In this document: positions 24,801 to 34,888 of the stretch, in pieces
Layout: each line of letters begins with the position of its first letter
Position numbering within the stretch: position 1 is the first letter of the stretch
Assembly: GCA_026874595.1 (NCBI GenBank)
Contig: CM049306.1
Location: forward strand, 44,454,019 to 44,518,018
DNA length: 64,000 nt
Source of the DNA: Sipunculus nudus
Lineage: Eukaryota; Annelida; Sipuncula; Golfingiida; Sipunculidae
Reading direction: 5' to 3'
The notes under the pieces: generated by a model
What the model was told of the DNA's origin: nothing
What the model saw: the letters and a program-made list of their open reading frames with translations, nothing else
Databases searched by the model: none
Translations under genes and position numbers: made by a program

Positions 24801-25011
24801 TAAACCGACAACTTCCTTTATCATGTGAGCCACCACATCTACCACATGGGCCTACAACTGGTGGTGAACGCACCCACTTGCGTGGATTTAGGGGTTGTCG
24901 CCCCGCATCTGTGTTACTAGTCACATAATGAGTGCCTGTTGCTCTGACAAAACCACCAGCACCTTTCTGTCCCCCTAAACACTGGTGTTTTGGGTATCTC
25001 TGACGAAACAC
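21838..25011 (-). CDS. pol: Gypsy gag(C-term)-pol polyprotein: zinc knuckle, protease, RT, RNase H, integrase
   Basis: A 1057-residue frame. Residues 56-88 hold two Cys/His motifs, the second a canonical CX2CX4HX4C (CYRCGEKGHLQKRC). An aspartic protease shows VDTGCGVS with DTG at 164-166. Reverse transcriptase spans about 300-500 with catalytic Asp near 385 and YLDD at 445-448. RNase H spans about 585-710 (Asp594, Glu636, Asp661). The integrase has an H-H-C-C zinc domain (His812, His815, Cys845, Cys848) and DDE residues at Asp876, Asp930 and Glu966. All core catalytic residues are present. The first ~15 residues come from the inverted repeat of the MITE at 24967-25432, so the apparent start is artificial. 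The frame was originally continuous with gag upstream. It ends at a premature TAA inside the integrase tail. Confidence 0.93.
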   Translation of the reverse strand: MFRQRYPKHQCLGGQKGAGGFVRATGTHYVTSNTDAGRQPLNPRKWVRSPPVVGPCGRCGGSHDKGSCRFKEALCYRCGEKGHLQKRCPQGFKGQKPQPPRNVTCNRGRSWRYKLYQTHSTEHVGEFSESSSESEPLNYIRAGTHEPITVVMRINGKKVRLEVDTGCGVSMPYQLYTDHFSDVPLEPTEAVFESYFGDCKQSCGKITVDVKYNHTHFEKMRMYVVDTLGPALIGRQWLTQIQLDWHSIKMSHVNDNDLELTQILERYSDLFTDELGCLKHIKAELFVDPDVQPKFMKARPEPYALKPKIQTALQKLQEQGVISPVPSSSWATPIVPVVKGDQTIRICGDFRLTVNPVLQDVKYPIPGIEDMFAALAGGLRFSKIDLASAYLQMELTESSKQFMTVNTSQGLYQYKRLPLGVKTAPSLWQRAIEQVLTRLPGVHVYLDDILVTGCTDQEHLQNLENVMQRLSEHGLTIKHRKCQWFCKEVSYLGHRIDSQGLYTDNDKLDAIVQAPAPTDKTQLQSFLGLVNYYGRFLPSLSTVLAPLNKLRGKNVKFHWNRDCDDAFERVKQMLISSDVLVHYNPELPVKLDCDASQYGISAVISHILPDRSEKPIAFASRSLTKAVKNYSQIDKEALSLVYGVKKFHSYLYGRKFQMFTDHKPLTAIFNPSAKTPSITAARMQQWAVTLSAHDYDIVFRNTTAHANADALSRLQSKTEESTRMDSATVFHMKQMDILPVTVKQLQVETRRVPILSKVFRCVQNGWLYNADPTLKQYFVHKDELSIQQNVLVWGIRTVILKKYQNKVLNTIHEGHIGITKMKQLARSYVWWPKIDHDIKDIVKGCVGCQQTQKMPAPAPLHPWEFPETPWYRIHIDFAGPFMDRMILVITDAATKWPEIFITKTTTAEWTVSTLRTVFARFGIPQQVVSDNGLQFHSDTFQSFMQRNGVKHIFSALYHPSTNGAAERLVQSFKSSLKAAVNDSGTLQQKLDSFLVSYRNAPHSTTGVTPAQLMFGRPIRTRLDLLRPDLQCQVQQKQAEQIARRGGRMRDFQIDQTV
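24959..24966. repeat. 8-bp target duplication GCACCTTT (left) of nested MITE
   Basis: GCACCTTT here is repeated exactly at 25433-25440, on the other side of the inserted segment. Confidence 0.85.
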
Positions 25012-25432
25012 TACGAAACACCCACTTCACTTCAAACCTGAACCAAAAACATAAGACCAATCGATAGATAATCATCTGATGAATATATCTCTGCAATATT
25101 GTTTCATAAATTCATGTCATAAAGATAAAAACGAGTGTTTCGTGCCATGGTCGGTTCACCCGCGCCCACAGCAGCCGTTTATGCCAGCTATGACCCTGCC
25201 CCCTAGAGGCGCAAGTCGCAATCAAGCAGCGTACTTGTCAATTGTACAAAACACTATTGCTTTCTTTAATTTTACAGAATAGTGGCACAAATTCTACATT
25301 AACATATCCAACAGATGATGATTTATTAACTGATACAAGTGTTTTGCTTCAAATTTGAATTTAAAAGGGTGTTTCGTGGTGTTTCGTCACACGTACCCAA
25401 AACACCGGTGTTTTGGGTGTTTAGGCGGACCC
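24967..25432. mobile_element. Nested MITE (466 bp) inside gag, hAT-like
   Basis: Inverted ends of about 65-75 bp share CCTAAACAC, GGTGTTTTGGGTA, TGACGAAACAC and ACGAAACACCC. It is flanked by a perfect 8-bp duplication, as in the hAT and some other superfamilies. No transposase is present. Removing it together with one duplication copy rejoins the Gypsy gag frame, which confirms the boundaries. The right end has an additional 9-bp block that makes 25395-25418 a perfect palindrome. Confidence 0.88.
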
Positions 25433-25949
25433 GCACCTTTGGTCAACTCTGCACTAGCCTGGGATGCCGATTCCATAGATAAGCTTATGTCTACAGCTTT
25501 TTTGAAAGTTAGGTCATGCTCAGCAAATAACCGACGTCTAATCTGTTCATTAGACAGGCCACACACAAGGCGATCTCTTAACATGTCCTCCAGGACTTCC
25601 CCATACTCACATGACTGGCCAACTGCTTAAGCACAGCCAAATACTGATTAATAGTCTCTCCTGGTTCTTGATTTCTTTGATTAAACAGGTATCTCTCATG
25701 GATAACTAATCTCTTTGGGGAATAATGATCCGCTAGGGCTTTTATCAAAGCATCGAAAGTCAACTCGCTCGGCTTAGCCGGTGCCACAAGGTTTTTCAAC
25801 AGTTTATAAGTCTTAGGACCAACTACAGTCAGTAGCGTGGCTACTTTCTTATCTGTACTCACATTGTTGGCAATAATAAATTGCTCTAGTCGCTCACCGT
25901 ACGACTGCCAGTCCTCTATGGTCTCCTCAAACGGACCCATACCTCCGAT
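25433..25949 (-). pseudogene. gag: Gypsy gag, main portion, frameshifted
   Basis: The - strand frame from 25949 encodes GPFEETIEDWQSYGERLEQF, then the retroelement gag signature LVIHERYLFNQRNQEPGETI and QYLAVLKQLASH. Near 25611 one base is missing and the frame ends in a short spurious tail. The next frame picks up with MLRDRLVCGLSNEQIRRRLF, a conserved gag segment, and runs into the MITE at 25432. The Glu/Arg-rich helical pattern is typical of Ty3/Gypsy capsid. The true start codon lies beyond a second insertion, at 26628-26630. Confidence 0.85.
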
Positions 25950-26605
25950 CACAGGCGCTTGAATCGCTATTTGTGTTGATATTGGCTTAAATCGTGTTCA
26001 ATTTACCTTAACAACAATCCCCTACCGTTCAATGAGCTGTAAACCATGTTATATCGCTTGCCGGTACTTGTTTATATAATAGATACACAAGGCCGGCATC
26101 CAAGTCTGCGGTGGGTTGGCGATAATACAAGAAATCAATTCGAATTCCCGAATATATCAAAGATTTTCGAGGGAAGAAACTTACAGTCGTTAAATGGCCA
26201 GTTCTCCTTTCTATAAAAGCATTAACAATTCCAATACACACAGTGTACCACTTGTAATGAGCTCTTATTTGTAACTAGTCTGCATCCATTAAGCAGCTGT
26301 TACCCCAAACGAGGAAATCCCCATTTATCTTGGTCAGCAGTAAGGATTCCCCCCTGGAACCTAACACCTGATTGGTTGATAACGATGGAAATAGTAATCT
26401 GGGTTAAATCTGTCTGCTCGTCGCTTAATGGATACAGACTCGTCCGCAGACTTGGATGCCGGCCTTGTGTATCTATTATATAAACAAGTACCGGCAAGCG
26501 ATATAACATGGTTTACAGCTCATTGAACGGTAGGGGATTGTTGTTAAGGTAAATTGAACACGATTTAAGCCAATATCAACACAAATAGCGATTCAAGCGC
26601 CTGTG
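25950..26605. mobile_element. Fold-back MITE (656 bp) with 162-bp inverted arms
   Basis: 25950-26111 and 26444-26605 are inverted copies with no mismatch seen on reading, starting CACAGGCGCTTGAATCGC. The flanks repeat CTCCGAT (25943-25949 and 26606-26612); 8 bp is possible, with one base shared with the element. It sits a few codons into gag and separates the start codon from the rest. Apparent frames within are not coding. Confidence 0.9.
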
Positions 26606-26630
26606 CTCCGATCTGTGCTCGATCCGCCAT
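26606..26630 (-). pseudogene. gag: Gypsy gag start, separated fragment
   Basis: On the - strand ATG at 26630-26628 begins MADRAQIG, which is interrupted by the fold-back MITE. Its last bases are the target duplication that also precedes the remaining gag at 25949. This fragment gives the element its real initiation codon. Confidence 0.75.
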
Positions 26631-26737
26631 TTTGTCTTTAAACTTCTAAATGCGCACGTCTGCCTCTGGATTTTAACACATAACTTCCGTGACAACTGCC
26701 AAGTTTCACGTTAAAATGTCCAACAACGTCGTCCGAA

Positions 26738-26758
26738 ATCCCAGAGCTCGTCACCACT
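26738..26758 (-). promoter_or_regulatory. Candidate primer-binding site
   Basis: Directly after the 5' LTR the - strand reads AAGTGGTGACGAGCTC. TGG three bases from the LTR could pair with a tRNA CCA end. Which tRNA is not known. Confidence 0.4.
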
Positions 26759-26973
26759 TGTTATAGACATGCACACAAGAAGATGCACGGCAAAGACATT
26801 GAAAACTCTGTGCAATACACGTGTTTAATCCTTCATGATCAGCACACAACCGCGGTAACATCCGACAGACAGGTACAGTTATATCAATGGTGCAAATATG
26901 CTAAAAACTGGTATCGCTTATAACGATAAACCGTAATAAGTCCCACACGTCATAATAATGCAAATATACCACA
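26759..26973 (-). repeat. 5' LTR of Gypsy element (215 bp)
   Basis: Starts TGTGGTAT and ends ATAACA on the - strand; pairs with 21049-21263. Promoter and poly(A) signals should lie here but none is distinctive. Confidence 0.95.
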
Positions 26974-26978
26974 CTCTC
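26974..26978. repeat. Target-site duplication CTCTC (right)
   Basis: Identical to 21044-21048. Confidence 0.85.
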
Positions 26979-29675
26979 CTTTTATTCAGAAAAAAAAAAT
27001 CAACATTGGCCTTGATACGAGAATGTGGAATGATTCATATTGAAAGTGCTGATATACCGGTGTCCTTTCTGATATTCATGTTTCGTTTTTACCTTCGTCC
27101 ACTGTAAGTAAGCATTGACGATGGTCCCTCAGGTAGACTGAACATTTTGACAACATTGACCCTATGGATTTGATTTCCTGGAAATAGTTAATGAACTTTT
27201 GGTAAATCCCTAAAAACTAGCATGATAATGTTCCCCTTCCAACTGACACTGTGTATTGAGTGACACTGATTGGAAAAAAGAGTAATTTTCTTTCAGTTTA
27301 CTTATTCCCTTATTTCATTTAAAAAAATTGAATTGAAAATAATATGAAAACATGTCAGTCTTCAGGTATTCTTTACGTAACAACTGTACTTATATTCTGT
27401 AAATGTAACCTTTCCAATATAGTCTGTTAAATTATGGAATAAGTAAGCATAGGCCAAGAAATTTGGCCATTTACTGCAGCTTTCCGCAACCATACGATTA
27501 TGTGACGGAACTATGGAAGGGGACCAAGTGATCGAGGTCACACAAGTGCTAAGCTTGCCTTTGCTAGGTAAATATACTGTGGATGCACTAAATCCTTTAA
27601 GACTATCGACCAAACTTAAAAAAATAAGGGTAAAAATAATCAAAACAGAATTGTTTTGGTAAACAGCGCATAACAGAACAGGGCTCAAAATCGGTTTTAT
27701 TTCTACTGAATTTAAAATAAAGTGTTTGTTGCGGGGAGGAAGGGTTCAACATTTAGCTGGGTGGTGCCTGAAACCTGTTTGCCCATAATGGCCCAGAAGA
27801 CAACTTTCTTACGAGTTCCTGAACTGATAATTATAGGTTTACACTCAATGACTTGAGGCCCCTTTTGTGATCAGCCATAACACTTTTGAGTTCATGACGA
27901 CGAGAATTGTCCTGCGTGATGTCAATAAACATTTTTCAGGTAAGATCAGTGGTTTACAGGTGGGTTTACATCATATCGCCCATGTGGCTGACTGGATCTG
28001 GAAAATCCAATCACTGCGTGTACTTGAAAGTACACACTGCTGAGCTTTCCCTGCTATACATCTCAAGATTCGAAATTTGTGGCGGGCAGTTAGTTCTCTT
28101 TAGTGTTCAAAGGTAACAATTATTCCCACGGAAACGTTAGGCCATAATGTCTCAGACTCTGTAATGTTATGATTTAGAGTATATAACGAGGAATTAATTA
28201 TGATACCATCTATTTTTAGGCTCAGTCGTTTTGTGTCTGTGTCGTTTTGAAAAACTGCATAGCGCCCTCCCCCTTCCCCAATTCAGGAAAAGCACGTGTG
28301 GCGATGGGAGTTAAAACCAAATGCATTCCTCCTTAATCAGAGATGACGTCATCACCACGGAAATAAAGCATTATATTTACTAGAAGAAAATAGTATTTAT
28401 TTTTTTTACAATAATATATATTTTTTTCTATATATAGTATTGCTATGTCCAAGCATCGATAGCTAACTATAAAATATTAACGTTTTTCTTCCCGGAATCA
28501 ACTGAAACTGAGTTTCACCCTGACTTATATGTGCAAAAGACAATGATAGTATTAACATTATGCACAGTTAATAAAATATATAACAATTCTAATCAACATA
28601 GTGTCTCATAGTTTTAGCTCCACTTGAAAATTCCACCCGTGCTGTTCAAATGTAAATTTAAAAAAATATGACGTAAAAATATAAATTTATTTCCTAATTC
28701 ACTGATTTTATGAAACATTTGTACCACTAATGACGGCTTGGCATTATCGATAGTGGCACTTCATATATTACAGTGCTTGTTTCAGAATATTGTAAGTTCA
28801 TATCAGTGTAATGTGGTTACAAGGTTTTATCAGGGATTCCAGCCATACATTTCCCAGAGTCCTACGGGTGCCTCTTTATAAGACTTCGCACCTGATCATT
28901 TCTAGCATTCGCACTGACCTCCTCTAGCTGCCAGTAAATCTAAAACGTGTAAAGAGATTTATGTGTCATAATATTTTTACCACGGAATAGAGCAAATCAG
29001 GTAAACACATTTTATTTGTTATAGTTATATGTTAATAAATATTTAATTTTAACAATGGTTATTTTGTTATGAGCTTCATACAATTAATTTAGACTACCGT
29101 CTTCCGAGGAAAATGGAACCATTTTATCATTTTAAGCTCTTTTATTTTTTTATGTATCAAGCATGTACATTTTTTTTAGACTATTCCATTTCGAATAAAT
29201 TTTGAATCATTGGCTTTCTCAAATATGATATGTTTTTGACTTTTTTTAAATTCTAATTCATCATGCTTTTAACAATAATTATTTTGGAATTCATAAACCA
29301 TGCATCAAAAGTTTAGACATTCCTGTCAAGATATATTTAAACCACTAGCCTTAAAATGTTTTTTTTTCCGAAGGAGGGTATGGTTTACAGATTATGGTTA
29401 AGACTTTTCTTGACAATTAACAAGTACAAGTATTTGAGAGTACGTTTCTTAGTTTTGTGGAGATAAATTTTTCAATCGAAAACAAAAGATCCAGTTTTAA
29501 TTTTTTTCCGTTGATGTTCATGTACCCAAAGTATATCATTCATTCATGCGTCTGTATAATGAAAGTTCGGTTGAACTTTTTGAAATTAAATCCGGTTATT
29601 TATGAAGGTTTTCGTGAAATTAAATTTAGTCAGACGAGAAGTCAGTTTATTTTCAACATATGTCGAGGCATATAT

Positions 29676-29678
<3 letters not shown>
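26979..29678. other. Non-coding intergenic DNA
   Basis: No recognisable gene, RNA or repeat. Frames of up to about 108 codons on the - strand near 27362-27688 have no known motif and no splice support. Confidence 0.5.

Positions 29679-29720
<42 letters not shown>
29679..29720. repeat. (TA)n microsatellite
   Basis: About 21 uninterrupted TA units. Confidence 0.95.
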
Positions 29721-29722
<2 letters not shown>

Positions 29723-30904
29723 AGCGTCCCTCAATGATTTTGCCGTCATGATTACGCGTGATTACCTGTTGATGTCTTATCGCTGTGAAGTACTTTGAGG
29801 TTATATATCGGCAGGTTTAATATTCTTCCGATGTAGTGTTCCGGTCAGTGATATATTGTCAGATTGTCATTTTAGATTATTGACCCCTCATTGCTATGTA
29901 TCCTCATTCAATAAACGTTAACTTTGAATTGAAAGAAAATTAATTGAAAAAGTATTTTTTTTAAATACGGTCTTTTTATACTCTTGTCGTTTAAGAAAAT
30001 TTAAATTATGAAATCTCTATAACAAATTAGTCATTAACGATGCTATTGTTTTATATCATAGGTTATTTATTTTTATGGGTAAACATCTACTTTTTAAATA
30101 AGGGATTGAAAAAAATTGCATTAAATATCATGACGTAATGGGAAAACTATTTGATCATAAAATAGGCGGTGCTGTTGCATCACTTACTGCATGTCAATAA
30201 AGTCAACATCTCAAATTATCAAGCGAAATTTTATCAACAATGAACAGATATACTCTCACGAACAATTACTTTATTTTGTAAACTTATTATGTATGTACGC
30301 ATGTTTTCTTGTATCAAGATGCAACAAGAGCGAATTGCGTCGTAATGGAGGCTGGTAATCAGGCGGTTAAGTAGAAAGTTACCGACTTAATAGACCTACA
30401 CAAGGGCAGGGAATTATACATCTATGTAGCTACCAGGCATTAGATGTAAGGCAGTTTTCTGTTAACGCAAATTTATGGGGTTTATTGAGAGAAAGAAATT
30501 TAAAAAAAACTACCATTAATCTATTTAAAAAAAAAGCATTTATTATTAAAAGAAAAGAATATTTTTTTCTCCAGTGTTCTTTTATCTTAACATTCGAAAC
30601 TTTATATAAAGTATTTCCACAATAAAACTAGATCAGAACAGTAAAAGTCTCTGTTTGTCCGAGCATATAACGGACGTCAATTGTGTTAGGACACTCGGTC
30701 CTCATTATAAATGAGACTTAAACAGAATTTAACATATTCTTATTTAAATTCGGATCAATGAAATTTTTTATAATTTAAAGTTGGGATGGCCGAGGTTCTA
30801 AAGTACAATGGCTGGGAAACTTTGTGACAAGTCTGCGTACTTTTCATCTTATATGACTAAAATATACAATGGAATCACTAAATGAATCCCACGCTAGAAC
30901 AGCA
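29721..30904. other. Non-coding intergenic DNA
   Basis: AT-rich; nothing recognised. Confidence 0.5.
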
Positions 30905-30907
30905 GCA

Positions 30908-31268
30908 GTGGTGTAGTCAAGTCCAAACCAGCCGAGTCTAAGTGCAAGTCCGAGTCAAGGCTCCACGAGTCCAAGCCCGAGTTCTTGAGGTTCGAGTCCA
31001 CAGGGGCGGATCCAGGATTTAGGGAAAGGAGGGGATCAATATAAGCAGACTAATGACAAAAAACGTAATAAAAGGTCCCCAGGTCTGGGGGGGGGGGGGG
31101 GGGGTGTCCAGGCCGCAAATATACGTCGGAAACCCTTTAAAAAGGTTGCGGTGGTTAAAAAAGGGAGGGTCCGGTTCCCCTGAACCTCCCCCCTTCATCC
31201 GCGCTTCTGGTTCAAGTAAACCTTCTTGGAGTCAGGGTCATCAGGAACCCGAGTCCATGTCTGAGTCC
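30908..31268. mobile_element. GAGTCCAAGTCC element with a nested MITE
   Basis: Outer parts (30908-31002 and 31211-31268) are rich in AAGTCC/GAGTCC motifs like those at 4090-4563. Inside, CAGGGGCGGATCCAGGATTT at about 31002 faces ...TCATCCGCGCTTCTG ending about 31210, as inverted ends of a second, hAT-like MITE. It includes a G homopolymer (31087-31104). Flanking GTTCGAGT and GTTCAAGT may be its target duplication. Confidence 0.55.
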
Positions 31269-31367
31269 AATTTCTTAATATAGAGAAATTTAAAATAGAA
31301 CTCTCATAATTATTTTTGCTTGCCGGAAATCTCCAATTTTCTGGTTGGTCAGTCGCGGATGTCTGTT

Positions 31368-31400
<33 letters not shown>

Positions 31401-31769
31401 TTTCCCTCTTTACAGGTCGCAATTTTGCAGCAATCGCTTTCAAACTTACACAGTTGATGGAAAATTTGAAATGACAGGAGCCTTTTGTTTTTGGTCAATA
31501 TAGGTCTAAGGTCAAGGTCAAGGTCATTAAAAGTATACAAAGAGGTTTTTTCTGCATATTTTTGTCACTTTTAGTCGTATCTACTTCAACAGTTGTCAGT
31601 TTTAAGGCTAGAGAGGTCTAGTTTTTTTTCACAAGGTAGCATGGAGTAAGAATTTCAAGATTATATTAAAAGTCTGGCAATATCTCGTACAATATCTCGT
31701 CAAATGAGATATTTCGAGATTTCATTCATCTTGCCCTACAGGCCACAGTTTTATAGGAATCTTTTTGAT

Positions 31770-31777
31770 ACTGACAT
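31770..31777. repeat. Target duplication ACTGACAT (left)
   Basis: Repeated exactly at 32205-32212, flanking the MITE. Confidence 0.85.
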
Positions 31778-32204
31778 TAGGGCTGAAAGGAGTACTCGAG
31801 TACTCGAGTCCGGGTAATACTTACCGAGTACTCGAGTCCAAGATTTGGACTCGAGTACTCGAGTCCAAGATTTGGACTCGAGTACTCTTGTATGTACATG
31901 CATATATGTATATTACTGCAAATTTTAGGACAGTCTGTAGGATTATTTATCCATTGTCGTAGCCTGGCGTAGGGCTCTTAACATATGCTAGTCAAATTAA
32001 TCGAGGTCTTGTTAAGACATATGTCTATTCCTTCATTGCGATAAAGTTAAGCCTTCACTAAGTCAAATTTATGCATATTTTGCATCGGTAAACAGATGTT
32101 CGTTTTATCTTCACAGCGTTGCCATGGTAACGAGTACTCGAGTCCGAGTCGGGTAATGCCTATCGGGTACTCGAGTCCAAAATTTTGTACCCGTTTCAGC
32201 CCTA
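31778..32204. mobile_element. hAT-like MITE (427 bp) with subterminal GAGTACTCGAGTCC repeats
   Basis: Ends TAGGGCTGAAA...TTTCAGCCCTA form an inverted repeat bounded by a perfect 8-bp duplication. Just inside, GAGTACTCGAGTCC recurs at least three times on the left (31791-31890) and in two related copies on the right (32130-32180). Such arrays are typical transposase-binding subterminal repeats. No transposase frame. Confidence 0.9.
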
Positions 32205-33299
32205 ACTGACATGTTGTAAGTCCTATACTAATATCTCGAAATCGTTTTTTTTTTATTTTTTATACGGCCGCTAGGGGGCGCTAGATGCTAACCTCCTCAA
32301 CATGTCATGTTTTAGCTATATCTCCAAAAGTATTAACCTCAATTACACAAACTATAACTTGTTTCTTCCTCTGGATCTTCTTCATAACCTGGTAATTCAT
32401 CTTGTCTCAATCCTGTGTCACTTTGACAGTATGTCTGTCTGTTTGTCAGTTGTCCTAAATTTCGCCTGCTCGATGGGTCTTGTGTCTTAATTTAGCATTC
32501 TACAGACCACAGTTTTGCAGGAATCCTTTTGAAACTGGTACAACGTAAGTCTGATAATAATATCTTTAAAGTGATTTTTCATTTTTTGGGATATGGCCGC
32601 TAGGGGGTGCTGCAATCGCCCCTCCATCACATTTAATTATTTGACCATATCTTCAAAACTATACTCCTGAATAACATTATCTACAGCTAATTCTCTTCCT
32701 CTTGGTCTTTTCCATCACCTGGTTAAGTCGTCTTGTCTAAATCCTGTTTCACTTTGTCAGTATGTCTGTCTGTTTGTCAGTTGTCCTCAAATTCGCCTGC
32801 TTGCTGGTTCTTGCAGTTCACATTTAGCATTCTACAGACCACAGTTTTGAAAGAATCCTTTTGAAACTAGTACAGTTCCTGTCAGACACTAATAACTCGA
32901 ATTTTTTTTTTTCATTTTCGGGATATGGCTACTAGGGGGTGCCTTACAAGAACCACTACAACGTATCATTTTTTTTGCCATATCTCCAAAATCTGTGAAC
33001 CTTATCTGCATAAACTATAACTCATTCTGTTTCTAAATAATTTCTCCATATAATTATCTTGTCACTTGTTAGTTCAGATGTGTCAGTGTGTCAGTATGTC
33101 TGTCCGTTTGTCGGTTGTTGTCAGCCATATCTGCTTTCATGTTCTTATTTGTGATACATGTCGTTCAACAGGCCACAACTTCTCAGCGATCGCTCTAAAA
33201 GTCACTCAATTGATAGGAAACCCAGTTTGTTCTTTCTGTCCGTCTGTCTATCATTTCAATTTCTGGCAAGCGTTCGACCTATGGTCGTCTAGTTATGTT

Positions 33300-34740
33300 A
33301 GTTGTATCGCCAGACAAAGTCGGGGATACTATGGTTTCAGGATGGTCCCGCCACCGCCTTAGATAAATGCTGTCTGCGCGATAACTCAAAGATATTTCAC
33401 GGATCTTTATCAAACATTAATTTTGCATAGATATAAGTGAGTGGACCGAGCCTATTTAGGACAGAGCCAACATAGGATTGTTGTTAACCCCATAACTTTT
33501 GAATTTCAGCATTTCATTTCTTCAAATTTGATACGCAATATGTTTCCACCAAGATCACAGACATGTCTAAAGACTGGTGACCTTCAAGGTCAAAGCTGCT
33601 AATATATAGGATTTTTGTTAACCCCATACCTTTTGAAGAACTGCAGCTGTTTCCTTATTGTCTCGACCAAGTTCAAACATTTGTGACCTTGACCCTGGAA
33701 GCCTTTGCCTTGTCAAGTGTCAGTATATGCTTCTCAAGAAGGGGGCCTGTTTTAGAAGGGGTATGCCTTAATTGTCTTGGGATACGATGGCATCTCCGAT
33801 GCAAGAAATAAGTAGTTTAAGCGTCTGTCGTCCGTACGTTAACCCATACTATCTCAAAACGGCAGGAGCTAGCATCACCAAATTTTATGCAAAAAGTCTG
33901 TCATCTAAAAACCTCTATCGGATATTGCTTATATATTTATTTTTTTTTGCTATCTGCATTTACTTAGATTTTATACAGAAAAAGCTAAAAAAAACTTTTA
34001 AAAACTTCTTCTCCGAATCTTTCAAGCCAAATTGTTCAATATTTCACAGAAATGATCCCTGAAACAATCCCTCTCTAGTTTGTTCGAATGGTTTCAGTTC
34101 GGTAAATTTTGGACGAGTTACAGGAAGCTAAAATTAGTCATTTGGCCATAAAGGATACTCAAATTACATTATCAGAAACGGCTGGAGCTGTCATCATCAA
34201 ATTTTAGGCAAATGCTGGTCACATGAGTCATATTTGAACCTGAGGTATTGATGGCGCCACCTGCATCGACCTTTTTTGTATGGGGGTCATCGGTCATCAG
34301 TGCATTAACCCATAATTTCTTAGGAAAAGCATGAGCTAGCATCCCCAAGTTTTATACAAAAATCGTGTCACGTATCAAACGTTGTTGCATTGAGCTTTTT
34401 GTGGCACCACCTGCAACAACTTACATTATACGGGGGAAAAGCTTAAAGTCGTCTCCTCCGAAATAATTCAGCCAGATTGTTCAATATTTCACAGAAATAA
34501 TCCCAGAGAGGAGCTCTCTCCAATTTGTTCAAATGGTTTGGGTTTGATTAGTTTTGGCAGAGTTACAGGAATCTGAACTTAGAAATTAGGCCAAATAAGC
34601 ATACTAACATAACAATCTCAGAAACGACAGGAGCTAGCATCACCAATTGTTGTGCAAATTTTGGACACATGACTTATATTTGAAATTGAGGGTTTTGTGG
34701 GGCCACCTACATTACCTTTTATACGGGCAAAAACCTAGTA
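33300..34740. repeat. Dispersed repeats: TCGCCAGACA segment and GGAGCTAGCATCACCAA units
   Basis: 33307 onward matches the 16881 repeat. From 33850, units with GGAGCTAGCATCACCAAATT recur near 33866, 34186, 34330 and 34632, spaced roughly 145-320 bp, with GGCGCCACCTGCA boxes. A reverse-complement relative is at 46020-46450. Confidence 0.65.
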
Positions 34741-34888
34741 ATTTTAGCTTGTTTCAGGTCAGTCTGGATCTATTTATAGCTTTACCGGACTGCCAAATGT
34801 ATCAGATTATGCAACAGCTGGTCAAGAGTTCACTCAGTGCAAGCTGCTGCTTACAATTTGTTACGGTTCACTTGGGGCAACTGCCTTA

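Larger units (their letters stand above)
21049..26973 (-). mobile_element. Ty3/Gypsy LTR retrotransposon, 5,925 bp, inactivated
   Basis: A full structure on the - strand: 5' LTR 26759-26973, candidate primer-binding site, gag, pol (protease-RT-RNase H-integrase), polypurine tract and 3' LTR 21049-21263, with a CTCTC duplication outside. The two 215-bp LTRs differ at only about three positions (for example near 21117, 21234 and 21238), so insertion was recent. It carries four lesions: a fold-back MITE just after the gag start codon, a single-base frameshift in gag near 25611, a second MITE at the gag C-terminal region, and a TAA within the integrase tail. No env-like frame follows pol. The domain order and the chromodomain-less tail suggest the invertebrate K02A2.6-like group; this family placement is an inference. 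Confidence 0.95.
31310..33300 (+). repeat. + oriented block of the GCCGCTAGGGGGCGC repeat family
   Basis: Units of about 330 bp, each with a TCTGTCTGTTTGTCAG run, ACAGACCACAGTTTTG, GAATCCTTTTGAAACT, ATATCTCGA and a GGCCGCTAGGGGG box (32266, 32595, 32927). It starts at GCTTGCCGGAAATCTCC. This is the inverse orientation of the large 42140-56225 domain. A MITE at 31778-32204 interrupts it. Confidence 0.8.

Noticed and set aside
25355-25630. Frame on the + strand opposite gag, and other + strand frames between 21847 and 24828
   Set aside because: Antisense shadows of the Gypsy gag-pol reading frame.
27362-27688. 108-codon - strand frame
   Set aside because: No recognisable domain, leader or splice pattern; frames of this length are expected by chance in this much AT-rich DNA.
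29457-29798. Frame with a long Tyr-Ile run (similar frames at 36830, 37791, 38111, 40754 and 40789)
   Set aside because: The Tyr-Ile runs are (TA)n microsatellites read through; the flanks have no conserved motif or splice support.
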